Source: Gloeothece verrucosa PCC 7822 (lineage in GTDB: Bacteria; Cyanobacteriota; Cyanobacteriia; Cyanobacteriales; Microcystaceae). From it: a DNA stretch of 64,000 nt. The translations under genes and the position numbers were made by a program. How positions within the stretch are numbered: position 1 is the first letter of the stretch; each line of letters begins with the position of its first letter. Below are positions 1-8,705 of the stretch, in pieces. The notes under the pieces were generated by a model, which saw only the letters and a program-made list of their open reading frames with translations, had not been told where the DNA came from and made no database searches. The stretch is from positions 5,386,501 through 5,450,500 of the forward strand of contig NC_014501.1 in assembly GCF_000147335.1 (NCBI RefSeq), written 5' to 3'.

Positions 1-404
1 TCCATCGTCAAGTCTCCTAATGCCAAAACTGTATTGAATTGAAGGGGAGGGCGACGTTGTAAAGCCCTGATACGGGCGAGTAATTCTGAAAAGGCGAAGG
101 GTTTAACCATATAATCATCAGCCCCCTGATTTAAGCCTTTGACCCGATCTTCTACGCTATCTCGCGCAGTCAGCAGTAAAATCGGTACAGAGACTTTTTT
201 CGCGCGAATCTCTCCTAATAATTTCAAGCCATCAATTTTGGGGAGCATGATGTCTAAGATAATGATGTCATATTCCACCGCATCAACATAATTTTTGCCT
301 TGTTGTCCGTCAGGGGCGATATCTACCACATAGCCTGTTTCTTTTAACCCTTGACTGATAAATTGAGCAATCCCTGGTTCATCCTCGACTAAGAGTATCC
401 GCAT
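1..404 (-). CDS. OmpR-family response regulator, N-terminal part (cut by window edge)
   Basis: Reading from ATG at 404 gives an open frame of 134 residues to the window edge. It shows a full receiver domain: the acidic pocket VEDEP near residue 7, the phospho-acceptor Asp in IIILDIMLP (D51), the switch Thr in LLLTARD and the Lys of MVKPF. The frame continues into a linker (LQRRPPLQF) typical of OmpR/PhoB regulators, so a winged-helix DNA-binding domain should follow beyond the edge. It would be phosphorylated by a histidine kinase and act as a transcription factor; target and partner kinase cannot be told from here. Only the C-terminus is missing. Confidence 0.9.
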   Translation of the reverse strand, partial: MRILLVEDEPGIAQFISQGLKETGYVVDIAPDGQQGKNYVDAVEYDIIILDIMLPKIDGLKLLGEIRAKKVSVPILLLTARDSVEDRVKGLNQGADDYMVKPFAFSELLARIRALQRRPPLQFNTVLALGDLTM

Positions 405-470
405 CTTGGTTGTTCCATCGTTTCCTTTTCTGCATTGTAGAACATCAGGGTTGCTCTTTGTTCAATAAAG

Positions 471-536
471 GAAGGGAATAGGGAACAGGGAATAGGGAAT
501 AGGGAACAGGGGACAGGGAACAGGGGAAAGGGAACA
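471..536. repeat. GGGAACAG/GGGAATAG short tandem repeat
   Basis: Seven- to eight-base units of GGGAATA and GGGAACA type follow one another between the response regulator and the carbonic anhydrase. A shorter stretch of the same kind lies at 8626-8653. Such heptameric short tandem repeats are common in cyanobacterial spacers. Confidence 0.8.
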
Positions 537-583
537 CCCGATCCCTGGGAAAATTTTAATTAGGCAAGAGGAAAGAGTGAATA

Positions 584-1390
584 CTACTCTTGTGTGATCA
601 CAATTTTATGCTGATCAAGCGGCTGTACTGGTCTAGCGTTTAACTGATAGATTTGTCTAAATTGTTTAATCTGCTCGGCGGAAAGTTGAATGGGTTGCTT
701 AAAGACAAACCAATTCACGCCTTCAGTACAAGGAGGGGTGGTTAAAGAGCCGATATATTTATAATAAGATTGCTCTTTCGGAATAAAATCTATAGCATTA
801 ATCGTCACATTAGGAATTTTCTTTTTCCCTTGTTCTAGAGAAATATATGGCCATATTTTCTCAATTATAGGGTGTTTTTCATCTTGTTCAATTAATATCC
901 CTACTACAGCTATTTCTTTGTTTTGATTTTTATGCACTAAATGGAGTTCCATAGGCTTCACTGTTCCTTTAATAGTATGTTCACTAGGAGCATGAAAGTG
1001 AAACTGCTTTAATTCATATTCTTTATTGCCAATGGTAACTGTACTTCCTGAAGCATACTCGACTTCGATAGTATGACCGTTATTGATAATCGTTAACGGT
1101 GTATCTTGATAATTAAAAACCAGATTACTCCCTTCTTCGGGAATTGCTGAACTCAAATTAATGGGGGATTGCGTTTTACCGTTTGAACAAGTGACAAAAC
1201 ATTGACTGAGTTCTCCCCAGCGAGCAGGTCTTTGATCGCCACTATAATTCCAAATAATTTCTTTTTTATCGGTTTCAGTAGTGCTTTTATCGGCTTCAGT
1301 AGTGCTATCACACGGTTGAATTTGGGGATTGACGAATGCTAGGTTAGTCAGCATCATCAGTAATGTAGCAATAAGAGCTAGTGTATTCAT
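584..1390 (-). CDS. alpha-type carbonic anhydrase, exported (copy 1)
   Basis: Interconverts CO2 and bicarbonate. The 268-residue protein starts with a hydrophobic signal peptide (residues 1-20, ending near LAFVNP) and so acts outside the plasma membrane. The alpha-CA fold is clear: the QSPINL motif near residue 74, zinc ligands H131 and H133 in FHFHAPSEH, the third ligand H150 in MELHLVH, and the SLTTPPCTEGVNW active-site strand with the gatekeeper Thr. An acidic, Thr-rich linker at 28-43 follows the signal peptide and is absent from the neighbour. It lies 209 bp downstream of a paralogue on the same strand, so a tandem duplication is likely. EcaA-like proteins of cyanobacteria belong to this family; the role in inorganic carbon use is inference. 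Confidence 0.93.
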   Translation of the reverse strand: MNTLALIATLLMMLTNLAFVNPQIQPCDSTTEADKSTTETDKKEIIWNYSGDQRPARWGELSQCFVTCSNGKTQSPINLSSAIPEEGSNLVFNYQDTPLTIINNGHTIEVEYASGSTVTIGNKEYELKQFHFHAPSEHTIKGTVKPMELHLVHKNQNKEIAVVGILIEQDEKHPIIEKIWPYISLEQGKKKIPNVTINAIDFIPKEQSYYKYIGSLTTPPCTEGVNWFVFKQPIQLSAEQIKQFRQIYQLNARPVQPLDQHKIVITQE

Positions 1391-1550
1391 TTGATTAAAT
1401 AGAACTAGGGAATTTTTTGAGAATTTATCGGCAAATTGCTTTAATGCAACCTCTAAACTCTATAAATTAAATTCTAGTTGATTTTTATTAACCCCCTCAA
1501 GAATTTTTGTAGATTTTAATCCATTTAAACTCGGCTTAACCAAAGGATAA

Positions 1551-1566
1551 CTCACCCGATGGTGAG
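1551..1566 (-). terminator. hairpin between the two carbonic anhydrase genes
   Basis: CTCACC-CGAT-GGTGAG is a perfect 6-bp stem with a 4-base loop, 34 bp past the stop of the upstream carbonic anhydrase. No T-run follows, so termination is uncertain. Confidence 0.3.
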
Positions 1567-1599
1567 ATCGCTTTAAGGAGACTAAAAGGCGAGGGAGTG

Positions 1600-2400
1600 T
1601 CAATATTCTCTGATCACAATTTCACGCTGATTAAGCGGCTGTACTGGTCTAGCGTTTAACTGATAGATTTGTGTAAATTGTTGAATCTGTTGAGGAGAAA
1701 CTTTAAGGGGAGTCTTAAAAACAAACCAATTTACGCCTTCCGTGCAGGGAGGGGTGGTTAAAGAGCCGATATAGTTATAGTAAGATTGATCTACAGGAAT
1801 AAAGTCTTTAGCATTAATGATCACATTGGCAAAGTTTTTTTCGCCTTGCTCTGGAGAAATATATTGCCAGATTTTTTTAATTAGAGGATGTTCTTGACCT
1901 TGTTGAATTAATATCCCTATCACAGCTATTTCTCCTTCTTCATTTTTATGCACTAGATGGAGTTCCATTTTAGCCACTTTCTTATTAATGGTATGTTCAC
2001 TGGGAGTATGAAAGTGAAACTGCATTAATTCATAGTCTTTATCGCCAATAATTACTCGACTTCCTTTAGCATAATTTATTTGGATAGTATGACCATTATT
2101 GACAATATTTAAAGGCGTATTTTGATAATTAAAAACTAGATTAGGCGATTTTTCTCGAGTGCCTGATTCAAAATTAATCGGGGATTGGTTTTGACCTTTT
2201 GAACAGATGGCAAAATCTGGGCTGAGTGCCGCCCAATGATGGGGGTTTTCTTCGCCGCTATAACTCCAGTGCGGAACGAGTTCTGCACCCCAATGAATTT
2301 TCGGATTTGCTAAAGCTAGGTTAGCCACAAGACTCAGGAATATTACAGCAATAATTAATATTCCATAACCTTGTAATTTTCCATAGGTTTTATTGTTCAT
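1600..2400 (-). CDS. alpha-type carbonic anhydrase, exported (copy 2)
   Basis: Paralogue of the gene at 584-1390 with the same reaction. An ATG at 2412 is possible, but the ATG at 2400 (MNNKTYG...) is preceded by GGGAAAAATT, a fair ribosome site, and is preferred. A signal peptide covers roughly the first 30 residues (ending LALANP). Zinc ligands sit in QFHFHTPSEH and in MELHLVH, and QSPINF and SLTTPPCTEGVNW are intact, so it should be catalytic. C-terminal halves of the two copies are very similar, while the N-terminal mature regions differ (HWGAELVPHW here, Thr-rich there). An upstream promoter probably lies in the AT-rich stretch 2410-2660. Confidence 0.93.
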   Translation of the reverse strand: MNNKTYGKLQGYGILIIAVIFLSLVANLALANPKIHWGAELVPHWSYSGEENPHHWAALSPDFAICSKGQNQSPINFESGTREKSPNLVFNYQNTPLNIVNNGHTIQINYAKGSRVIIGDKDYELMQFHFHTPSEHTINKKVAKMELHLVHKNEEGEIAVIGILIQQGQEHPLIKKIWQYISPEQGEKNFANVIINAKDFIPVDQSYYNYIGSLTTPPCTEGVNWFVFKTPLKVSPQQIQQFTQIYQLNARPVQPLNQREIVIREY

Positions 2401-2668
2401 AATTTTTCCCATAAATTAGAGTAACTTCAACTCAGAATTAAGGTTAATTTCCTTATTTTTTTTATTTTTAAATTTATTAATAATAGCGGTTTTTGCAGCA
2501 CTTATATAGATTAAATATATAATATTAAAAAACTCTTTAAGTTAAAGTAGCTATTTTTACGAAAAAAAATCTTGAAATTTGATAAGAGATGCTCAAAATA
2601 CAATTCATCTGGAGCTTACTATATTTTCTGAGCCAAAAGCAAGATTATTATCTGGAGGAATATTTAGA

Positions 2669-4738
2669 CTACGAATCCCCATCTTTTACCTCAATAATTT
2701 CTGTATATTCAAACTCATTTTGACTCCGTTTAACTAAAGGATATTTAACCCCATCTAATTCAATAGAATCCTCTTCACAATCCGGTTTAGGAGAATGATA
2801 AACCAGTACATATTGTTTACCAATATAATTAGCCATTTCTTGTTCGACTTCTACCCGCCATTGAGTTTTAGTTACTAAGACAATTAACTGATTGGCTAAC
2901 TGAGGAATAGACTTAGCAACCTGCCGCCGATAAATTTCATCTAAACTGCCAAAAGGAGAATCCATTACTATTGGAAAAGTGCTACTATCTAACCCCATTA
3001 AAGTATTTTTTTGACTCCATTCTCTCACTCGGTCTATAATGCCGCCAATAAAAGATAAACTGAGAATTTGATTCTCGCCTGTAGAAGCCGCTACCGGCAC
3101 CGCAACCCCCGAAGTATTTTCTACTAATCTCAGGTCATAATCATTACTAATTCTCGGCAAATAAGGCGTAAAGGAAATCGAGCTAAAAATTTCTTGTACT
3201 CGTTTTTCTAAAGAGTAACGGAATTGAACCTCTAAGCGTTTTCTGACTTCAGTAATACGATCAATTGCCTCTTGAGTTGCTGTAATTCTTCGCTGGACTA
3301 AGGCTTGTTTTTCTTCTCTGACTTTATGTTTTTCAATTTGTTTATTGAGGGATTCTATGTCTTTTTCTATCAGTTCTAGTTGATGTTTATTGGCTCCTTG
3401 TTCTAAGGTCAATTCTTTGAGAGAGTATTCGAGTTCATCGAGACGAGTTTGTAAGTTTTTAATATCTTCATCGGGATCATGTCTAAATTTATTACTAATT
3501 TCGTCTAGTTGGTTTTCAACTTGAGATAATTCTAAACGCCACTGATGAATTTTAGCTTGGTTATCATCTATCTCTTGCCAAAAATTCTGGCTTTGTTTTT
3601 CTAATTCTCTTACCTGTGAACAAGCGCGGATGGCGGCTTCTTCTACCTCAGCTATGCCGGCTTTATTCATCCAATTTTGTACCTCTTGGTAAGCGTCGCT
3701 TTCTTGATGCAGTTCGTTCCCACAAATACAGCGTTGTCTTTCTAGTAATTGTTGAACAAACTGCTGTTTTATGCCGCTTGGGAGTTCTCCTTTTTGTCTT
3801 AAGTCCCCGATTAATTCATCAAATTGAGAGATAGCACCAGTCAGTAAAACGGTATATCCTCGACTGGAAATTAATTGTTTTATTTTGTTTCTTGCTTCAA
3901 CTAAGTTTTGACGGAGAGTGGTTTCCTGTTTTTCTAGTTGGGTTTTCAGTTGTTTTAATTCCTCTGCGCCGCTTAACTCGAGTAACCTTTGAGAAACGAG
4001 TTTTTTTAACTCTTCCTGTTGTGCCAGTTGTTGAATAATGTATTGTTGACGTTCCTGTATTTTATCCCTTTCTTTTTCCTGTTGATTTTGCTGCTTGAGC
4101 AATTTTTTTATGTCTGATTCCCCGATAGATTTTAATTCATCTTGTAAAGTCTTCTTGGCTTTTTTTAAATGGTCTATAGAGCGGTCTAAAACTTTAACCC
4201 CTAATAATTCTTTGGTATCCTCAGCAATTTTCTTTTTATCACTACTGCGAAAAATGTGATCGATATGTTCGCCGTCAAAAAAGAAATATTGATGTAAACT
4301 TTCTGGTAAAATATTGTTAATAATATCATCGGGTTGTTCGAGGGGATGATACCAAGAACCATTATCACCAGCAATTAACATAAAAAACTGATTTTGACTA
4401 TATTGTACTTTTCCGTCTTTATCCCGGCAGGCATAACATCTCCGTTTAAGATGATAGCGTTTGCTTTCATGTTCAAAATAAATCTCTACGCAACATTCCA
4501 CCGATGTACCAATATTGACTTCATTAATGGCTCGTTTATTAATCAATAAATCTGGGGAAGAAAAAGCCGCCGTAAATTTTTCGTAGAGTACCCAAGTAAA
4601 TCCATTTAGAATTGTGGTTTTACCGGCTCCGTTATTCCCATGTATAATGGTGGTATTCTGGGAACCAGAAGCTAAAATTATTTCGGGTGTTTTCCCATAA
4701 AATTGACGAAAGTTATAGAATTTAATTGATAATAGCTT
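2669..4738 (-). CDS. Rad50/DndD-like ABC-type ATPase with coiled coil (C-terminal and central part; start codon at 4741)
   Basis: The full gene is 2669-4741 (690 residues); it is listed to 4738 only because its ATG overlaps the stop of the preceding small ORF. Walker A is GNNGAGKT (35-42). FFFDGEHID (153-161) resembles the DGE motif of DndD-type ATPases. Long coiled coils run from about 180 to 290 and 365 to 500, joined by a CICG turn (C338, C340) like a zinc hook. The signature region TGENQILSLSFIGG and Walker B FPIVMDSPFGSLDE lie in the last 150 residues, as in SMC/Rad50 proteins. It probably binds DNA and hydrolyses ATP. No DndB, DndC or DndE gene is nearby, so DNA phosphorothioation is not supported; a defence or repair role is inference. 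Confidence 0.85.
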   Translation of the reverse strand, partial: KLLSIKFYNFRQFYGKTPEIILASGSQNTTIIHGNNGAGKTTILNGFTWVLYEKFTAAFSSPDLLINKRAINEVNIGTSVECCVEIYFEHESKRYHLKRRCYACRDKDGKVQYSQNQFFMLIAGDNGSWYHPLEQPDDIINNILPESLHQYFFFDGEHIDHIFRSSDKKKIAEDTKELLGVKVLDRSIDHLKKAKKTLQDELKSIGESDIKKLLKQQNQQEKERDKIQERQQYIIQQLAQQEELKKLVSQRLLELSGAEELKQLKTQLEKQETTLRQNLVEARNKIKQLISSRGYTVLLTGAISQFDELIGDLRQKGELPSGIKQQFVQQLLERQRCICGNELHQESDAYQEVQNWMNKAGIAEVEEAAIRACSQVRELEKQSQNFWQEIDDNQAKIHQWRLELSQVENQLDEISNKFRHDPDEDIKNLQTRLDELEYSLKELTLEQGANKHQLELIEKDIESLNKQIEKHKVREEKQALVQRRITATQEAIDRITEVRKRLEVQFRYSLEKRVQEIFSSISFTPYLPRISNDYDLRLVENTSGVAVPVAASTGENQILSLSFIGGIIDRVREWSQKNTLMGLDSSTFPIVMDSPFGSLDEIYRRQVAKSIPQLANQLIVLVTKTQWRVEVEQEMANYIGKQYVLVYHSPKPDCEEDSIELDGVKYPLVKRSQNEFEYTEIIEVKDGDS

Positions 4739-4911
4739 CATTGAATCGATTCTTTTATTATCGTTAAAATATCATCATTAATATTGCGGAAATTTTTTTG
4801 ATAGAGTTTGTCTTTTTCTAATTTTAAAACTCTTTCAATGATTTGACGAACTTCAGGCGATGCTGTGGTTATCGGTTCTTGAACACTGTTAATATTATAG
4901 TCATTAGTCAT
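4738..4911 (-). CDS. 57-residue protein translationally coupled to the ATPase
   Basis: An ORF too short for ordinary gene finding: ATG at 4911, TGA at 4738-4740, overlapping the ATPase start in an ATGA arrangement. The product begins MTNDYNINSVQEP and has a charged helical middle (RQIIERVLKLEKDK) and end (INDDILTIIKES). A stop codon lies two codons upstream of the ATG, so the frame cannot extend. The start codon and first residues fall inside a TCATTAGTCAT repeat, which may have replaced an earlier 5' end. The 4-base overlap and helical composition suggest a small partner of the ATPase. No family is recognised. Confidence 0.65.
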   Translation of the reverse strand: MTNDYNINSVQEPITTASPEVRQIIERVLKLEKDKLYQKNFRNINDDILTIIKESIQ

Positions 4912-4930
4912 GGGTCATTAGTCATTAGTG
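4901..4930. repeat. TCATTAGTCAT short tandem repeat
   Basis: Units of TCATTAG run through the junction between the Uma2 gene and the 57-residue ORF. The unit supplies the last codons and TAA stop of Uma2 (Thr-Asn-Asp-stop) and the ATG of the small ORF. A near-identical stretch, with the same TCATGGGTCATT interruption, lies at 20868-20913. Confidence 0.85.
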
Positions 4931-5550
4931 TAATTTGATTGTTGGCCAAGGGCTGCACGAAAAGCTAAAATAGCTTCTAAAGGACTCGGTTGTGCGGCAT
5001 AATAAACTAATAAGTTTAAATCTAATTCTGGGAATAGCTCACTCTTGGCAATTTGTTCATAGTTTTCTTCTCGTAAATGATAAACATCAATTTTATTATT
5101 CCTCCAAAACCAAACTTCTTTGACTCCCAGTCTTTGATATACCGCTAACTTATTGATTCCGCCGCTACTAACAACAACTTCTATCGCTAAATCGGGAAAT
5201 TCTTTTTCAGTTCCGATACAATAACACTCATCGGGTTCTGTTCCCCCTCGTTTTTGTTCTTGACGAAAAGTCGTTGAACCTAGTCCCCAAAAGGGTATTC
5301 TTTTTTCTTCTAAATAAATTTCTAACAAGCGGCTAATATTCTTTTTATCAAATTCATGACGACGACTAGGGGACATAATTTCTAAGGTTCCATCTAAATA
5401 AGTAACCCGATAAGCTAAACTATCCCCCAGTTTCTCTAATAAGTTCTCATACTCTTCCCAAGTTACGCCATCAGTAATAAATCTTTCTTCAGGGTCTTCA
5501 GCTTGTATTGCCAGTTCGCTGGTTAAGTCTTCAATTAATATTGATGTCAT
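4918..5550 (-). CDS. Uma2-family (DUF820) putative endonuclease
   Basis: A 210-residue protein of the Uma2 family, which has a PD-(D/E)XK nuclease fold and is greatly expanded in cyanobacteria. Visible motifs are EIMSPSRRHE, GTEPDECYCIG, PDLAIEVVVSSGG and the following KLAVYQRLGVKEVWFW; the Asp and Glu of PDLAIEV are the expected catalytic residues. The last residues (YTND) are encoded by a tandem repeat. Only 6 bp separate it from the 57-residue ORF and hence the ATPase, so the three could be one transcript. Cellular function of the family is not settled. Confidence 0.88.
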   Translation of the reverse strand: MTSILIEDLTSELAIQAEDPEERFITDGVTWEEYENLLEKLGDSLAYRVTYLDGTLEIMSPSRRHEFDKKNISRLLEIYLEEKRIPFWGLGSTTFRQEQKRGGTEPDECYCIGTEKEFPDLAIEVVVSSGGINKLAVYQRLGVKEVWFWRNNKIDVYHLREENYEQIAKSELFPELDLNLLVYYAAQPSPLEAILAFRAALGQQSNYTND

Positions 5551-5637
5551 CTCTTATTTCCCCTAAAAGTCTGTAATTCTTAGTTTACTCAAAAAATTCT
5601 TCAGATGACTGGCTTAAATAGTTTTTTTATGGGTAAC

Positions 5638-5665
5638 GTTGGGTTTAACAATTGTGAAACCCAAC
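5638..5665 (-). terminator. GTTGGGTTT/AAACCCAAC hairpin after hemC
   Basis: A 9-bp perfect stem with a 10-base loop, 27 bp beyond the hemC stop. Hairpins of the same sequence type lie at gene ends at 14439-14466 and 28067-28092. Confidence 0.5.
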
Positions 5666-5691
5666 CTATACTTAACTGAACTGTTAACTGT

Positions 5692-6654
5692 TTACTCTCT
5701 ATTAATTTGGGCAAAAATTTCGGCTAGAATTTCCCCAGCACCAGCGTTACGCATCCGGATAGCAAGTTCTTGTCCTAATTGATCAGCATCACTCGCTTTA
5801 CCGGTGATACTATCTTTAATCAGTTTTTGCCCATCTAAACTGGCTACCATTCCTGTTAAAGTCAGGGTATCTCCTTCTACTGAAGTATTAACACCAATAG
5901 GAACTTGACATCCTCCTTCTAATTCCCGTAAAAATGCTCGTTCTGCATAACAGCGATCGCGGGTGGCTTGATGTTCTAGCACTTTCAATAAGTCTAATAC
6001 TTCAACATCGTCAGCGCGACATTCAATTCCTAAAGCGCCTTGACCGACTGCATGAAGAGAAATCTCTGAGGGGATAATTTGATGAATACGATCACTCATA
6101 CCTAAGCGAGTTAACCCGGCTACTGCAAGGATAATGGCATCATATTCTCCGGCATCGAGTTTACTCAGTCTAGTATTTACGTTACCCCGTACATCTTTAA
6201 AGGTTAGATGAGGGAAATGATGCCGCAGTTGTGCTAACCGCCGTAGCGAAGATGTACCAATGACTGCACCTTCGGGTAAGGTGTCTAACTGCTTGTCTTT
6301 GTGTTTTTCATTAACGACTAACCCGTCTGCCGGATCGACTCTTTCGGTTACACAGCCTAAAATTAAGCCGCTAGGTAAATTCGTGGGTAAGTCTTTGAGG
6401 GAATGGACAGCTAGATCAATCTGATGATCGATCATGCCTACTTCTAATTCTTTAGTAAATAGTCCCTTATCCCCGATCTTAGCCAAGGCGACATCGAGAA
6501 TTTTATCTCCTTGGGTACTCATAGTTTCAACATCAAACTGCCTATCGGGGTAGTGTTTTTGTAATTCTCCTTGTACCCAGTAAGTTTGAACTAAGGCTAA
6601 CTGGCTTTTGCGTGAACCGATGCGGACAGTGCGAGTAGGACTAGAAACGACCAT
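5692..6654 (-). CDS. hemC: porphobilinogen deaminase (hydroxymethylbilane synthase)
   Basis: Condenses four porphobilinogen molecules into hydroxymethylbilane in tetrapyrrole (haem and chlorophyll) synthesis; cytosolic. The 320 residues match the usual length. The N-terminus RIGSRKSQLALVQ, the catalytic Asp loop (HSLKDLPT, 84-91), the Arg-rich GTSSLRR segment and the dipyrromethane-cofactor Cys in LEGGCQVPIG (C249) are all present. It stands alone on the minus strand, with a terminator-like hairpin after it and a 311-bp spacer upstream. Confidence 0.97.
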   Translation of the reverse strand: MVVSSPTRTVRIGSRKSQLALVQTYWVQGELQKHYPDRQFDVETMSTQGDKILDVALAKIGDKGLFTKELEVGMIDHQIDLAVHSLKDLPTNLPSGLILGCVTERVDPADGLVVNEKHKDKQLDTLPEGAVIGTSSLRRLAQLRHHFPHLTFKDVRGNVNTRLSKLDAGEYDAIILAVAGLTRLGMSDRIHQIIPSEISLHAVGQGALGIECRADDVEVLDLLKVLEHQATRDRCYAERAFLRELEGGCQVPIGVNTSVEGDTLTLTGMVASLDGQKLIKDSITGKASDADQLGQELAIRMRNAGAGEILAEIFAQINRE

Positions 6655-6965
6655 AGTGTGTGTGTGATCAACAAAACATTGATATGGGGACTCAATCTAG
6701 GGTATCGCAGTGCTAGACCAGTTTTGATCACTTGCTTGGTTTTGCTCGTAAATAGTTACATCTCGTAATATTTGAGGGTGTTAGAGGAGCCATCTATTTA
6801 GTATTTTTATACTAAGCAATTCATTCCACATTCTTTTAAAACGCCCGCGCCCGCAGGCTTCAATATTTTATGTTTGTTATTAATAAAAAATTTAGCCCGC
6901 GCAGGCGGGCTTGGTTCGTATAGCCTAACCCTGAAGGGTTAGGGCGTTTTAGAAATAACCCTCAA
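6655..6965. other. hemC-leuA spacer
   Basis: The 311-bp non-coding stretch holds a repeat element at 6838-6950 on its leuA side. The rest, next to hemC, is presumably hemC promoter and leader; no convincing -10/-35 pair is picked out. Confidence 0.6.
6838..6950. repeat. REP-like double-hairpin element
   Basis: The 113-bp element is bounded by inverted AAAACGCCC (6838-6846) and GGGCGTTTT (6942-6950). Inside are GCCCGC-GCAG-GCGGGC and the perfect CTAACCCT-GA-AGGGTTAG hairpin, joined by GGTTCGTATAGCC. A second copy of the core, with GTTCGTGTAGCC between two hairpins, lies at 22096-22150. Paired hairpins with a conserved linker suggest a REP/IS200-type mobile repeat; that is inference. Lying just after leuA it could also stop transcription. 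Confidence 0.65.
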
Positions 6966-8573
6966 TTATGATGCTGTAACAGCCGCTTGTTCTTTTTGGG
7001 TTTTTTCTTGTTCTAGGGCAACATAAAGACGGTTAAGAGCGCTAATATAAGCCCGTGCCGAAGCAACGATAATATCAGTATTAGCGGCATGACCCGAGAA
7101 AGTTCGGTTTTCGTATTTCAGACGAATGGTGACTTCTCCCATTGCATCAATGCCTTCTGTGACTGACTTAACCGAAAATTCAATCAACTGGTTAGGAACA
7201 TTAACCACTCGGTTAATCGCTTTATAAACCGCATCTACGGGTCCGGTTCCAATAGCCGCATCCATTAATTCTTCGCCGTTGGGACCTTTTAAGATCACGG
7301 TTGCTGTTGGACGGGCCTGATCGCCACATGACACTTGTACTAATTCGAGACGGAAGATTTCTGGGGCAACATGAATTTCATCATTGACGATGGCTTCTAA
7401 GTCCCAGTCAGTAATTTCTTTGCGCTTGTCTGCCACTTCTTTAAAGCGTACAAAGGCTTTATTTAGCTCAGTTTCCGTCAATTCAAAGCCTAATTCTTTT
7501 AGACGAGTGCCGAAAGCATTACGCCCTGAGAGTTTCCCGAGGACAATTTGATTATTGGTTAACCCGATAGACTCAGCGTCCATAATTTCGTAGGTTAATT
7601 TATTTTTTAGCACGCCATCCTGATGAATACCGGATTCATGAGCGAAAGCATTAGCGCCGACAATTGCCTTATTCGGTTGTACCGCCATCCCGGTGAGACT
7701 GGAAACTAAACGGGATGTTTTGTAGATTTCTTTGGTATTGATATTGGTTAGGGGTTCAGTGGAGTCTGCTGGTCGTCCTAAGAAAGGATTGTAATAGGAG
7801 CGGCGTACATGAAGCGCCATCACTAATTCTTCTAAGGCGGCGTTGCCGGCTCGTTCTCCTATGCCGTTAATAGTACATTCTAACTGTCTGGCTCCATTTT
7901 TAACGGCTTCAAGGAAGTTAGCCACCGCTAACCCTAAATCATTATGTCCATGAACCGAGATAATAGCATTGTCTATGTTAGGAACATTTTCTTTGATGCC
8001 GCGAATCAATTGACCAAATTCAGAGGGAGTTAAATAGCCTACGGTATCGGGAATATTAACGGTAGTTGCTCCGGCTGCTATGGCTCTTTCTAATACTTGA
8101 TACAAAAATTCTGGGTCACTACGGCCTGCATCTTCTGGGGAAAATTCTACATCATCTACAAAAGACTTCGCATAAGCCACCATTTCTGGGACGATTTCTA
8201 GGACTTCTTGACGAGTCTTTTTGAGTTTATAGGCCAAGTGAATATCGGAGGTAGCCAAAAAGGTATGAATGCGGGGTTTAGCGGCGGGTTTGAGGGCTTC
8301 TGCGGCTTTAGTGATATCTTGTCGAGTGGCTCTTGCCAAGCCGCAAATTGTGGGGCCTCCTTGGACTCCTACTACTTTAGCGATTTTTTGTACAGCTTCA
8401 AAATCTCCGGGACTTGCGTAAGGAAAACCCGCTTCTATGACATCTACTCCCAGTCGTGCCAGTGCGCGAGCAACGGTTAGCTTCTCATCAACATTCAGGG
8501 TTGCTCCCGGGGACTGTTCCCCATCTCGGAGAGTGGTATCGAAGATGATAACGCGATCGGGTTGTTTACTCAT
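6966..8573 (-). CDS. leuA: 2-isopropylmalate synthase
   Basis: First committed enzyme of leucine synthesis: acetyl-CoA plus 2-oxoisovalerate gives 2-isopropylmalate. The 535-residue protein has the catalytic TIM barrel with DTTLRDGEQSPG (12-23) and the metal-binding HGHND motif, then the C-terminal LeuA dimer/regulatory domain (about 395-515) that mediates leucine feedback. Length and motifs fit the long bacterial type. The SVHGHNDLGLAVAN and GIHQDG segments separate it from homocitrate synthase only weakly, but the complete regulatory domain favours LeuA. It is monocistronic as far as can be seen. Confidence 0.95.
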   Translation of the reverse strand: MSKQPDRVIIFDTTLRDGEQSPGATLNVDEKLTVARALARLGVDVIEAGFPYASPGDFEAVQKIAKVVGVQGGPTICGLARATRQDITKAAEALKPAAKPRIHTFLATSDIHLAYKLKKTRQEVLEIVPEMVAYAKSFVDDVEFSPEDAGRSDPEFLYQVLERAIAAGATTVNIPDTVGYLTPSEFGQLIRGIKENVPNIDNAIISVHGHNDLGLAVANFLEAVKNGARQLECTINGIGERAGNAALEELVMALHVRRSYYNPFLGRPADSTEPLTNINTKEIYKTSRLVSSLTGMAVQPNKAIVGANAFAHESGIHQDGVLKNKLTYEIMDAESIGLTNNQIVLGKLSGRNAFGTRLKELGFELTETELNKAFVRFKEVADKRKEITDWDLEAIVNDEIHVAPEIFRLELVQVSCGDQARPTATVILKGPNGEELMDAAIGTGPVDAVYKAINRVVNVPNQLIEFSVKSVTEGIDAMGEVTIRLKYENRTFSGHAANTDIIVASARAYISALNRLYVALEQEKTQKEQAAVTAS

Positions 8574-8674
8574 AGCTCAAATACAATTGCACAAACTGGG
8601 ATTGTTTATGTAGTTTATTATATCTTGGGAAAAGGGAGTAGGGAATAGGGAACACTTGGGTTAGGGGAATAACA

Positions 8675-8705
8675 AATGACTAATGACTACTAACTAATGA
8701 CTACT
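8675..8705. repeat. TGACTAA short tandem repeat
   Basis: Units of ACTAATGACT cover the end of the ribokinase-like gene and its spacer, and supply part of its stop region. The family is the same as at 4901-4930, 18595-18613, 20868-20913 and 38679-38714. Confidence 0.7.

Noticed and set aside
2669..4741. A DNA phosphorothioation (Dnd) locus
   Set aside because: Only the DndD-like ATPase is present; DndB, DndC and DndE are not seen.
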